In this document: one piece after another, positions 25,738 through 33,602 of the stretch | How the letters are laid out: each line of letters starts with the position of its first letter | Numbering within the stretch: the first letter of the stretch is position 1 | Source: an uncultured Oscillospiraceae bacterium | GTDB lineage: Bacteria > Bacillota > Clostridia > Oscillospirales > Oscillospiraceae | Reading direction: 5' to 3' | DNA: 64,000 nt | NCBI GenBank assembly: GCA_944385365.1 | Contig: CALWWW010000005.1 | Location: 56,281 to 120,280, forward strand | Translations under genes and position numbers: made by a program | The notes under the pieces: generated by a model | What the model was told of the DNA's origin: nothing | Database searches by the model: none | Seen by the model: only the letters and a program-made list of their open reading frames with translations

Positions 25738-26289
25738 ATGTATCATACTATGACCATTGCCGGTGTGAAACGGGACCTGCCGTTGTGTCCCGTCACGGAC
25801 GAGCTGCAAATTGCGGCTTTTGTGATTTTCGGGGATGTGGAGCTGACCTGTGCCAGCGCCAAGGCGCTGCTGGAAAAGGCGCCGGAATTCGATTATATGA
25901 TTACCGCCGAGGCCAAGGGCATCCCGCTGATTCATGAGATGGCCCGCCAGAGCGGCCGCAACACGTACATTCTGGCCCGCAAGGGGCCCAAGCTCTACAT
26001 GCGGGACGTGCTGGATGTGGCGGTCCGCTCCATCACCACCGCCAAGGAGCAGCACCTCTATCTGGACGGCGAAGACGCCGCCAAAATGAAGGACAAGCGC
26101 ATTCTCATTGTGGACGATGTGATCTCCACCGGCGAGTCCCTCCTGGCCATTGAACGGCTGGTGGAGGCCGCGGGCGGCATTGTGGCGGGCCGCATGGCCA
26201 TTCTGGCCGAGGGCGAAGCACAGCAGCGGGATGATATCATCTATCTGGAGAAGCTGCCGGTCTTTGACGGCCAGGGCAACGTGTTGTAA
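25738..26289 (+). CDS. Type I phosphoribosyltransferase, adenine PRT-like
   Basis: 183 residues. It joins a purine base (or similar) to PRPP. The PRPP motif RILIVDDVISTGES lies at about residues 121-134, and FDYMITAEAKGIPL resembles the Apt N-terminal half. The last part, GEAQQRDDIIYLEKLPVF, also fits Apt/xanthine-type members. The divergent purine permease supports purine salvage, but substrate choice (adenine, xanthine, other) cannot be settled here. A possible later start is ATG 25750. Confidence 0.83.
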   Translation: MYHTMTIAGVKRDLPLCPVTDELQIAAFVIFGDVELTCASAKALLEKAPEFDYMITAEAKGIPLIHEMARQSGRNTYILARKGPKLYMRDVLDVAVRSITTAKEQHLYLDGEDAAKMKDKRILIVDDVISTGESLLAIERLVEAAGGIVAGRMAILAEGEAQQRDDIIYLEKLPVFDGQGNVL

Positions 26290-26369
26290 AAAAACATCCC
26301 CCTGGGGGGCTTGCGGCGGCGGATGGAGTCTGGTACTATCCTATCAGACTTTACCGGAGGTATTACCTT

Positions 26370-27119
26370 ATGGATCTTGCCGTCAGAAACCGAGCCTACT
26401 GGACCGAGCGCGCCCCCTCCTATACGGTGGACGTGAAAACGAATATTGCCCACGGCGGCCGCGAAATGTGGCGCAACGCCCTGGCCAACCACCTGCCCGA
26501 GGGAGACTGCCTGCGCATTCTCGATATCGGCACCGGCCCCGGCTTCTTTGCTATTCTGCTGACGGAGATGGGCCATCAGGTCACCGCCGCCGACTATACC
26601 CCCGCCATGCTGGAGGAGGCCCGGCGCAACGCCGGTGATCTGGCCGAAAAAATCGAGTTCCGCCAGATGGATGCCCAGGCGCTGGAGTTCCCCGACAACA
26701 CCTTTGACGTGGTGGTGAGCCGCAACCTGACCTGGAATCTGCCGGACCCGGAGCGGGCCTACCGCGAGTGGTTCCGGGTGCTGAAGCCCGGCGGGCGGAT
26801 GATCAACTTCGACGCCGACTGGTACGGCTACCTGTTCGATGAGAAAAAGCGGGTGGCCGTGGCCCAGGACCGGGACAATGTCCGCCAGGAGGGCTGCACC
26901 GACTACAACGCCTACGAAAAAGCCGATGAGATGGAGCAGATTTCTCTGCTGCTGCCCATGGGCCGCGTCAACCGTCCCGACTGGGACATTCAGACGCTGC
27001 TGCGCTGCGGCTACCATCGCATCTACACCGATACGGAGGTCTGGAAGCTAACCTGGGACAACGAGGAAAAGGTCAACTTCGCAGCCACCCCCGGCTTTAT
27101 GATCTGTGCTGACAAGTAA
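26370..27119 (+). CDS. Class I SAM-dependent methyltransferase
   Basis: 249 residues. The SAM-binding motif I ILDIGTGPGFFAILL lies at about residues 50-64, with ADYTPAMLEEAR and FPDNTFDVVVSRNLTWNL after it (typical of the UbiE/Methyltransf_11 fold). The substrate is unknown. It is closed by its own terminator but stands directly before a five-gene ABC transporter on the same strand, so a linked role, for example methylation of a ligand that the transporter carries, is possible. Confidence 0.85.
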   Translation: MDLAVRNRAYWTERAPSYTVDVKTNIAHGGREMWRNALANHLPEGDCLRILDIGTGPGFFAILLTEMGHQVTAADYTPAMLEEARRNAGDLAEKIEFRQMDAQALEFPDNTFDVVVSRNLTWNLPDPERAYREWFRVLKPGGRMINFDADWYGYLFDEKKRVAVAQDRDNVRQEGCTDYNAYEKADEMEQISLLLPMGRVNRPDWDIQTLLRCGYHRIYTDTEVWKLTWDNEEKVNFAATPGFMICADK

Positions 27120-27130
27120 CGAATGGACCC

Positions 27131-27163
27131 GGCGGTGCTGTCCCGGACAGCACCGCCGTTTTT
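27131..27163 (+). terminator. Terminator after the methyltransferase
   Basis: A 12-bp stem GGCGGTGCTGTC (27131-27142) pairs with 27146-27157 over a 3-base loop, then GTTTTTC. Confidence 0.85.
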
Positions 27164-27213
27164 CTGACCATCCCCCTAAGGGGGATACCATGAATGGAAA
27201 GGGGGCTGGGCCC

Positions 27214-28170
27214 ATGAACCGTTCCGCCGGTTCCTACATTGTGCGGCGGCTGCTGCAGCTGATTCCACTGCTGCTGGGCGTAACGCTGCTGACCTTCGCC
27301 ATGCTGCGGTTTGCCGCCGGTGACGCCGTGGAACTGCTCTATGAGAACTTGGGCACCAGCGTTTCCCAGGCGGTTCTGGACGCCAAGCGGGCGGAGCTGG
27401 GACTGGACCAGCCCTTTTTTGTCCAGTATGGCCGCTGGCTGTGGGACCTGCTCCACGGCGATCTGGGCACCTCCTGTGTCTCCGGCGTGCCGGTGCTGCC
27501 CACCCTGCTGTCCAAGGTTCCGGCCACGCTGCTGCTGACGGGGGCTTCTCTGGGGCTGACCATCCTGATTTCCGTGCCCCTGGGCATCGTCTCGGCGGTG
27601 TTCCATGGCCGGTGGATTGACTACCTGATCCGGGCCGTCAGCTTTGTGGGCAACTCCCTGCCCAACTTTTTCGCGGCATTGCTGCTGCTGCTGATTTTCG
27701 CCGTCAAGCTCCGGTGGCTGCCGGTCATCGATTTGGGCGGCGGCGGCAGTCTGGTGCTGCCGTCGGTGACGCTGGCCCTGGCCATGTCGTCCCGGTACAC
27801 CCGGCAGATTCGGGCCGCCGTGCTGGAAGAGCTGGAACAGGACTATGTGACCGGTGCCTTGGCCCGGGGTGTGGGACGGAAAACCGTGCTGTTTTCCAAT
27901 GTGCTGCGGGCGGCCATGGGCACCATTGTCACCCTGCTGGCCATGTCGGCGGGCAGCCTTCTGGGCGGCACCGCCATTGTGGAATCCATCTTTTTGTGGG
28001 ACGGCGTGGGCAAACTGGCTGTGGACTCCATCGCCATGCGGGACGCGCCGGTGGTGCTGGCCTACGTCCTCTGGACGGCCATCCTCTATGTACTGCTGAA
28101 TCTGGCGGCGGATTTGCTGTGCCGCCGCCTGGACCCACGGGTGCGGCTGGGAGAGGAGGGACAGCCATGA
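27214..28170 (+). CDS. ABC transporter permease, NikB/OppB-type
   Basis: 318 residues, six predicted helices. The N-terminus SYIVRRLLQLIPLLLGVTLLTF and the loop motif around YVTGALARGVGRKTVLFSNVL (EAA-like coupling loop) are typical of peptide/nickel permease 1. Start is uncertain between ATG 27190 and 27214; GGGGG lies at a good distance before 27214, and a small hairpin (27171-27186) covers the site before 27190. With the next four genes it forms a complete importer. Confidence 0.88.
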   Translation: MNRSAGSYIVRRLLQLIPLLLGVTLLTFAMLRFAAGDAVELLYENLGTSVSQAVLDAKRAELGLDQPFFVQYGRWLWDLLHGDLGTSCVSGVPVLPTLLSKVPATLLLTGASLGLTILISVPLGIVSAVFHGRWIDYLIRAVSFVGNSLPNFFAALLLLLIFAVKLRWLPVIDLGGGGSLVLPSVTLALAMSSRYTRQIRAAVLEELEQDYVTGALARGVGRKTVLFSNVLRAAMGTIVTLLAMSAGSLLGGTAIVESIFLWDGVGKLAVDSIAMRDAPVVLAYVLWTAILYVLLNLAADLLCRRLDPRVRLGEEGQP

Positions 28171-28997
28171 GTACCAAACTGCGGGTGCGGCTCTGCGCCG
28201 CTCTGGCCCTGGCCGTGGTGCTGCTGGCGCTGCTGTCGCCGTGGCTGACGCCCTACGACCCCAACGCCCAGGACATGATGGGGGCATTGCAGCCGCCGTC
28301 GGCGGACCACTGGCTGGGCACCGATTCCCACGGTCGGGATGTCCTGTCCCGCGTCATTGCCGGTGCCCGGACCAGCGTCTTTTCCGCGCTGATTCTGGTG
28401 GCCGTCTCCGCCGTGTCCGGCAGCGTCATCGGCATTGCCTGCGGCTGGTTCGGCGGATGGCTGGACACCCTGCTGCTGCGGCTGGGCGACCTGTTTCTGG
28501 CCTTCCCCGGCATGGTGCTGGCGTTGGCTGTGGCGGGGCTGCTGGGCGGCGGCATGGGCAACGCCATTCTGGCCATTGCCCTGGTGTCCTGGCCCAAATA
28601 TGCCCGTCTGGCCCGGAGCCGGACGCTGACGGTCCGGGGCGCGCCCTATCTGACCGCCGCCCGCATGGCGGGCAACGGCCCGGCCCGGCTCATGGCCCGC
28701 CACATTCTGCCCAATATTGCGGGCCCTTTGCTGGTGACGGCGTCTCTGGACATCGGCACCATGCTGATGGAGCTGGCGGGCCTGTCTTTCCTGAACCTGG
28801 GAGCCCAGCCGCCCACGGCGGAATGGGGTTCCATGATGAGCAAGGGCCGCAGTCTTATCCAGACGGCCCCCTGGACCATTCTCGGCCCCGGTGTGGCCAT
28901 TTTCCTCACGGTACTCATTTTCAATCTGCTGGGCGACAGCCTGCGGGACCATCTGGACCCCCGCCGCAGAGCCCGCAAAAAGGAGCAAACCTCATGA
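28167..28997 (+). CDS. ABC transporter permease, NikC/OppC-type
   Basis: 276 residues. HWLGTDSHGRDVLSRVIAGART is the family's hallmark after the first helix (shown in parts: LGTDSHGRDVLSR), and GAPYLTAARMAGNGPARLMARHILPN is the coupling loop region (here AARMAGN and HILPN). It pairs with the preceding permease. Both ends overlap neighbours by ATGA. Confidence 0.9.
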   Translation: MSTKLRVRLCAALALAVVLLALLSPWLTPYDPNAQDMMGALQPPSADHWLGTDSHGRDVLSRVIAGARTSVFSALILVAVSAVSGSVIGIACGWFGGWLDTLLLRLGDLFLAFPGMVLALAVAGLLGGGMGNAILAIALVSWPKYARLARSRTLTVRGAPYLTAARMAGNGPARLMARHILPNIAGPLLVTASLDIGTMLMELAGLSFLNLGAQPPTAEWGSMMSKGRSLIQTAPWTILGPGVAIFLTVLIFNLLGDSLRDHLDPRRRARKKEQTS

Positions 28998-30541
28998 AGC
29001 GTTCAAACCTGATTCCGGCGGCGTTGCTGCTGGCCCTGACCCTCACCGCCTGCGGCTCCACGGCCGGAACCACGGAGCAGACGGCGGGGGAGACGGTTTT
29101 CCGCTACGGTACCGTGGCCTATGGCCCGGAAATGGCCAACGCGGGATTGAACCCCCACGAAGCCTATTCCGGCTGGTCGGCGGTCCGCTACGGCGTCGGA
29201 GAGACGCTGTTCCATCTCAGCGAGACCATGGAATTGGAGCCGTGGCTGGCGGAGAGCTGGGAGTGGGTGGACGACACCACCTTATCCATTACCCTGCGCG
29301 ACGGCGTCACCTTTTCCAGCGGCCGGGCCTTGGACGGCCAGGCCGTCAAGGAATGTCTGGACCATCTGGTTGCCGTCCATGACCGGGCTCCCGGCGATCT
29401 GAACATTGCTGCCATCGAAGCCGACGGCCAGACGGTGACCATCACCTGCAACGCCCCGAACCCGGCGCTGCCCAACTATCTCAGCGACCCCTATGGGGCC
29501 ATCATTGACATGGACTACGGCACCGACGGTGTGGACGAGACGCGGAACGTGGCCGGTACCGGCCCCTTTGTGGCCTATGAGGTGGCCGACGACCACATCT
29601 ACTTGAACAAGAACGAAACGTACTGGGGCGGTGTGCCCCAGGTGGACCGGGTGGAGGTCCGCTCCATCACCGACGGCGACACGCTGACCATGGCCTTGCA
29701 GGCGGGACAGCTGGACGCGGTCCAGGGATTGCCCTATGCCAGTCTGCAACTCTTTGCGGACGAGAGCCAGTATATCATCTCCTCTGCCGATACCTCCCGT
29801 GTGTTTTTCGGGGCCTATAACTATGAGACGGAAGCCTTGCAGGACATTCGGGTGCGGCAGGCCATCGCCATGGCCATCGACAAGGACAGCTTTACAGAGG
29901 TGCTGCTCCACGGCAACGGTACCCCCGCCGTGGGCCCTTTCTCCTTTGACACCGACGGCGTGACCGCCCCGACCTATGACCCGGAGACTGCCCGGTCCCT
30001 GCTGGCCGAGGCCGGTTGGACCGACAGCGACGGCGACGGCCATGTGGACCAGGACGGCCAGCCCCTGACCATCCGCTGGCTGACGTATCCGGGGCGGCAG
30101 GAATTGCCGCTGCTGGCCGAAGCGGCCCAGGCCACTTTGCAGGAGGTGGGCATTCAGGTGGAGATCAACTCCACGGCCAACCACCTGGGCGTCTTGGAGT
30201 CCGGCGACTGGGATGTGTATGTCAGCGCCTTTGTGGCGGCTCCCACCGGCGACCCGGCTTACTTCTTCACCACCCACTGTCTCGACAGCTCCGCCAAGAA
30301 CCGGGGCGGGTACCACAGTGATAAACTGGAAGCCCAGGCGGCCCAGCTGGCCGGGACCTTTGACCCGGCGGAACGGGCGGATTTGGGTACGCAGATGAGC
30401 CAGACCATTCTGGACGACTGCGGTTACTTTTTCGCGTCGTATCTGCGGATGAATTTTGTGATGAACAACCGGGTGACGGGTTTTACGGCCCATCCCTCGG
30501 ACTACTATGAGATCACGGCCCAGCTGAGCGTGGGCCAATAG
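28994..30541 (+). CDS. ABC transporter substrate-binding lipoprotein (SBP family 5)
   Basis: 515 residues. A lipoprotein signal ends in LTAC with lipid-modified Cys20. The mature part follows the nickel/peptide-binding cluster C fold: LNPHEAYSGW, WLAESWEWVDDTTLSITLRDGVTFSSG (in part) and VRQAIAMAIDK. It delivers the ligand to the permeases at the outer face of the membrane. Nickel, a metal chelate or a short peptide are all possible ligands; the order permease-permease-SBP-ATPase-ATPase resembles Nik/Cnt systems. Confidence 0.88.
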   Translation: MKRSNLIPAALLLALTLTACGSTAGTTEQTAGETVFRYGTVAYGPEMANAGLNPHEAYSGWSAVRYGVGETLFHLSETMELEPWLAESWEWVDDTTLSITLRDGVTFSSGRALDGQAVKECLDHLVAVHDRAPGDLNIAAIEADGQTVTITCNAPNPALPNYLSDPYGAIIDMDYGTDGVDETRNVAGTGPFVAYEVADDHIYLNKNETYWGGVPQVDRVEVRSITDGDTLTMALQAGQLDAVQGLPYASLQLFADESQYIISSADTSRVFFGAYNYETEALQDIRVRQAIAMAIDKDSFTEVLLHGNGTPAVGPFSFDTDGVTAPTYDPETARSLLAEAGWTDSDGDGHVDQDGQPLTIRWLTYPGRQELPLLAEAAQATLQEVGIQVEINSTANHLGVLESGDWDVYVSAFVAAPTGDPAYFFTTHCLDSSAKNRGGYHSDKLEAQAAQLAGTFDPAERADLGTQMSQTILDDCGYFFASYLRMNFVMNNRVTGFTAHPSDYYEITAQLSVGQ

Positions 30542-30552
30542 GAGGGGGTTCC

Positions 30553-31323
30553 ATGGCCCTGCTGGAGGTCCGACAACTCCATATCGCCTATGACCGCCGC
30601 CCGGTGGTGGAGGACGTGTCCTTTGCCGTGGAGCCGGGGGAAATCCTGGGGGTGGCCGGAGAGTCCGGCAGCGGCAAAAGCACCATTCTGCGGGCGGTGC
30701 TGGGGCTGCTGCCCCCCGGCGGCGCAGTCACCGGGGGAACCATGGCCTTTGACGGCACGGCATTGACCGCCGAACGCCAGTGGCGGGCCCTCCGGGGCCG
30801 CCGCATGGGCATGGTTTTCCAGAACAGCGGGGCCTCCCTCTGCCCGGTCCGTACCGTGGAGGCCCAGGTCCGGCAGGTCCTGGGCCGGGGCGTCTCCCGC
30901 CGGGAGGCGGAACGGCTGGCCCTGCCCCTGATGGAACAGCTGGGTCTGCCGGAGGGCGTCCGCGTTCTGCGCAGCTACCCCATGGAGCTGTCCGGGGGCA
31001 TGTGCCAGCGGGTGGGCCTGCTGCTGGCCATGCTGCTGGAGCCGGAACTGCTCCTGTGCGACGAACCCACGTCGGCATTGGATGTGCTGGGCCAGCGGGA
31101 GGTTATGGAGACGCTGAAGCGTCTGCGCCGGGACCGGGGTACGGCCATGGTTCTGGTGACCCATAATCTGGCCCTGCTGGAATCGGTGGCCGACCGGGTG
31201 CTGATTTTGAAGCATGGCCGGACCGTGGAGCAGGGGAGCGCCGCCCAGGTGCTCACCGCACCCCAAACCGACTACACCCGGCGGCTGCTGGCCGCCGTGC
31301 CGCGACTGAGGAGGAGCTTATGA
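30553..31323 (+). CDS. ABC transporter ATPase, NikD/OppD-type
   Basis: 256 residues. Walker A GESGSGKST, the signature LSGGMCQRVG, Walker B LLLCDEPTSALD and the switch His in VTHNLA are intact. The C-terminal extension seen in OppD is short here, as in NikD. It starts 11 bases after the binding protein with GGAGG before the ATG. Confidence 0.9.
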   Translation: MALLEVRQLHIAYDRRPVVEDVSFAVEPGEILGVAGESGSGKSTILRAVLGLLPPGGAVTGGTMAFDGTALTAERQWRALRGRRMGMVFQNSGASLCPVRTVEAQVRQVLGRGVSRREAERLALPLMEQLGLPEGVRVLRSYPMELSGGMCQRVGLLLAMLLEPELLLCDEPTSALDVLGQREVMETLKRLRRDRGTAMVLVTHNLALLESVADRVLILKHGRTVEQGSAAQVLTAPQTDYTRRLLAAVPRLRRSL

Positions 31324-32063
31324 CGCCGCTGCTGGAAGCCCGAGACGTGTGCCGGACCTTTCGCCGGGGACGGCAGACGGTGACGGCCCTCGATCATGTG
31401 TCCCTGACGCTGTCCCCCGGCGAAGCGCTGGGGGTGGTGGGACAATCGGGCAGCGGCAAGACGACGCTGCTGCGGATTCTGGCCGGACTGCTGCCCGTTT
31501 CGGCGGGACAGGTGCTGCTGGAGGGCAGCTCCCTGGAGACCATGCCCCGCCGCGCCGTCTGGCAGACCATGCAGATGGTTTTTCAGACGCCCCAGGATTC
31601 CTTCGACCCCCGCCAGACATTGGGCGGGGCCATCGGGGAAGCATTGGTCAACTACGGCGTCCCCCGGAACCGGGCGACGGCGGAGACGGCGGTTCTGTTA
31701 GAGCGCTGCGGCTTGCCGCCGGAGCTGGCGGGCCGCTATCCCCATGAGGTCAGCGGCGGCCAGTGCCAGCGGGCCGCCATCGCCCGGGCGCTGGCCCCAC
31801 AGCCCCGGCTGCTGCTGTGCGACGAGGCCACGGCGTCTCTGGACGTGACGGTCCAGGCCCAGATCATGGAGCTGCTGAACGGGCTGCGGCAGCAGGGCAT
31901 GGCCTTTGTCTTTGTGAGCCACGACCTGTCTCTGGTGCAGCAATTTTGTAACCGCGTCCTGGTGCTGCGGGGCGGCGTGGCGGAGGAGTCCGGCGACACG
32001 GACCAGGTGCTGCTCCAACCCCGGTCCCCCTATACCCAACGGCTGGTGGAAGCGTCGTTTTAA
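31320..32063 (+). CDS. ABC transporter ATPase, NikE/OppF-type
   Basis: 247 residues. Walker A GQSGSGKTT, signature VSGGQCQRAA, Walker B LLLCDEATASLD and VSHDLSL are intact; Glu-Ala-Thr replaces the more common Glu-Pro-Thr. ATGA overlap with the first ATPase. It ends the transporter operon; a small inverted-repeat element begins directly after its stop codon. Confidence 0.9.
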   Translation: MTPLLEARDVCRTFRRGRQTVTALDHVSLTLSPGEALGVVGQSGSGKTTLLRILAGLLPVSAGQVLLEGSSLETMPRRAVWQTMQMVFQTPQDSFDPRQTLGGAIGEALVNYGVPRNRATAETAVLLERCGLPPELAGRYPHEVSGGQCQRAAIARALAPQPRLLLCDEATASLDVTVQAQIMELLNGLRQQGMAFVFVSHDLSLVQQFCNRVLVLRGGVAEESGDTDQVLLQPRSPYTQRLVEASF

Positions 32064-32143
32064 GGCAACGCCGCATAATTTGACAGGAGGACTGGACCAA
32101 AAGGGCCGGTCTCAGGACCGCAGGCAAATTGTGCGGTGTTGTC
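32064..32143. repeat. Short MITE-like inverted-repeat element
   Basis: Two 19-base arms (32064-32082 and 32125-32143) agree at 16 positions when inverted (GGCAACGCCGCATAATTTG against GACAACACCGCACAATTTG). The 42-base centre holds smaller hairpins. It begins at the base after the ATPase stop codon and could fold as a long hairpin that ends transcription, though no T-run follows at once. Confidence 0.5.
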
Positions 32144-32180
32144 TGACGGAAAAGTTTTTTCCACAAACTGGTCTGCTGTC

Positions 32181-32209
32181 TTGACAACGGCCCCGGAAAT
32201 CGGTACTCT
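32181..32209 (+). promoter_or_regulatory. Promoter of phosphofructokinase
   Basis: TTGACA (32181-32186) and TACTCT (32204-32209) are 17 bases apart; the start would be near 32216, 24 bases before the ATG. Confidence 0.7.
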
Positions 32210-32239
32210 AAAGATAGTCTATACAAGGGGGTACTCACT

Positions 32240-33316
32240 ATGAAAAAACGCATTGGCATTCTCACCTCCGGCGGCGACTGCCCCGGCCTCAACGCCACCA
32301 TCCGCGGCGTGGCCAAGGCGCTGTATCAGCGCATGGGCAATAATGTGGAGATCATCGGTATCGCCAACGGCTATTCGGGACTGATCAACGGCGATTACCG
32401 CGTCATGCAGCCCTATGAGTTTTCCGGCATCCTGACCGTGGGCGGCACCATCCTCGGCACCAAGCGCACCCCCTTCAAGCTGATGCGCGTCATCGGTGAC
32501 GACGAGGTGGACAAGGTCAGCGCCATGAAGAAAAATTACAAGGAAATGAAGCTGGATTGTCTGCTGTGCCTGGGCGGCAACGGCACCCACAAGACGGCCA
32601 ACCTCCTGTCGGAGGAGGGGCTCCACGTCATCGGCCTGCCCAAGACCATCGACAACGACATCTACGGCACCGACGTGACCTTCGGCTTCCACACCGCCGT
32701 GGACATTGCCACCGAGTCCATCGACCGGGTTCACACCACCGCGGGCAGCCACAGCCGCTGCATGGTGGTGGAGCTCATGGGCAACAAGGCCGGATGGCTG
32801 ACGCTGTACGCGGGCATCGCCGGCGGCGCCGATATCATCCTGATTCCCGAGCTGCCCTACAACATTGAAAACGTCTGCGCCGCCATCACCAAGCGGGCCG
32901 AGCAGGGCAAGAACTTCTCCATTCTGGCCGTGGCCGAGGGCGTCTACGACGTGGAAGAGGCCAAGATGAAGAAGAAGGAGCGGGCCGCCAAGCGGGCCGA
33001 GCAGGGCATCACCACGGCCACCCACCGCATTGCCCATCAAATCGAGGAAATGACGGGCTTTGAGACCCGGTTCTGCGTCCCCGGCCATATGCAGCGCGGC
33101 GGCAGCCCGTCGCCCTACGACCGGGTGCTGGCCACCCAGTTCGGCACCTACGCCGCCAAGCTGGTGGAGGAAGAAATCTACGGTGTTACCGTGGCCATGA
33201 ACAACAATCAGGTGGTGGCCAACCGCCTGGAGGACATTGCGGGCAAGAGCCGTCTGGTCCCCGAGGACCACGGTATGCTCCATGTGGCCCGCCGCATGGG
33301 CCTGTGCCTGGGCTGA
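32240..33316 (+). CDS. pfkA: 6-phosphofructokinase
   Basis: 358 residues. It phosphorylates fructose 6-phosphate in glycolysis. The N-terminus ILTSGGDCPGLNA, PKTIDNDIYGTD with the catalytic Asp, and GHMQRGGSPSPYDR are typical. The donor-site motif reads GGNGT rather than the GGDGS of ATP enzymes or GGDD of pyrophosphate enzymes, while Lys in PKTIDND is the form seen in pyrophosphate and group III enzymes. The phosphate donor is thus not certain; Gly after GGN favours ATP. It is a single-gene unit with its own promoter and terminator. Confidence 0.92.
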   Translation: MKKRIGILTSGGDCPGLNATIRGVAKALYQRMGNNVEIIGIANGYSGLINGDYRVMQPYEFSGILTVGGTILGTKRTPFKLMRVIGDDEVDKVSAMKKNYKEMKLDCLLCLGGNGTHKTANLLSEEGLHVIGLPKTIDNDIYGTDVTFGFHTAVDIATESIDRVHTTAGSHSRCMVVELMGNKAGWLTLYAGIAGGADIILIPELPYNIENVCAAITKRAEQGKNFSILAVAEGVYDVEEAKMKKKERAAKRAEQGITTATHRIAHQIEEMTGFETRFCVPGHMQRGGSPSPYDRVLATQFGTYAAKLVEEEIYGVTVAMNNNQVVANRLEDIAGKSRLVPEDHGMLHVARRMGLCLG

Positions 33317-33341
33317 GCGCCCTCCAAATCATACCATGCCC

Positions 33342-33374
33342 CTCCGGGATGCTGCGGCATCCCGGAGTTTTTTT
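33342..33374 (+). terminator. Terminator after phosphofructokinase
   Basis: An 11-bp stem CTCCGGGATGC (33342-33352) pairs with 33357-33367 and is followed by TTTTTTT. Confidence 0.95.
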
Positions 33375-33485
33375 GCCCCCGGGCACGGATAGACGGATAC
33401 TCGGCTGAGTTACATTCTATAATGTCTGATTTCGCAAAAAACACGTTATATGTATGTAAAATGATAACTTTTAACTTGATTTCCA

Positions 33486-33602
33486 GGGCGTCAGCAACGA
33501 TACTGAATTTTGGTATGACACGCCGCGAAGCTCCGCCGCAAAAATCATAGGTACAACGTTGTAAGGCGGCGGATGGGTGTCAGCCAAGAAAGGCGACAAC
33601 AC
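33486..33602 (+). promoter_or_regulatory. Switch-like 5' leader of the chemoreceptor gene
   Basis: Competing helices are visible. (a) GGCGT 33487-33491 with ACGCC 33520-33524, closed inside by ATAC/GTAT. (b) TGACAC 33516-33521 with GTGTCA 33577-33582, enclosing an 8-bp stem (33532-33539 with 33566-33573) topped by TACA/TGTA. (c) TGTC/GACA plus GCC/GGC at 33578-33598, which buries the AAAGG ribosome binding site. Helix b excludes a and c, so a ligand that favours b would open translation. Known c-di-GMP aptamer motifs were not found. Confidence 0.45.

Noticed and set aside
33486-33602. Known c-di-GMP-I (GEMM) riboswitch before the chemoreceptor
   Set aside because: The context fits, but the GACGCAAAGCC core and the GGTTGCCG-type end are absent, so I keep it as an unnamed switch candidate.
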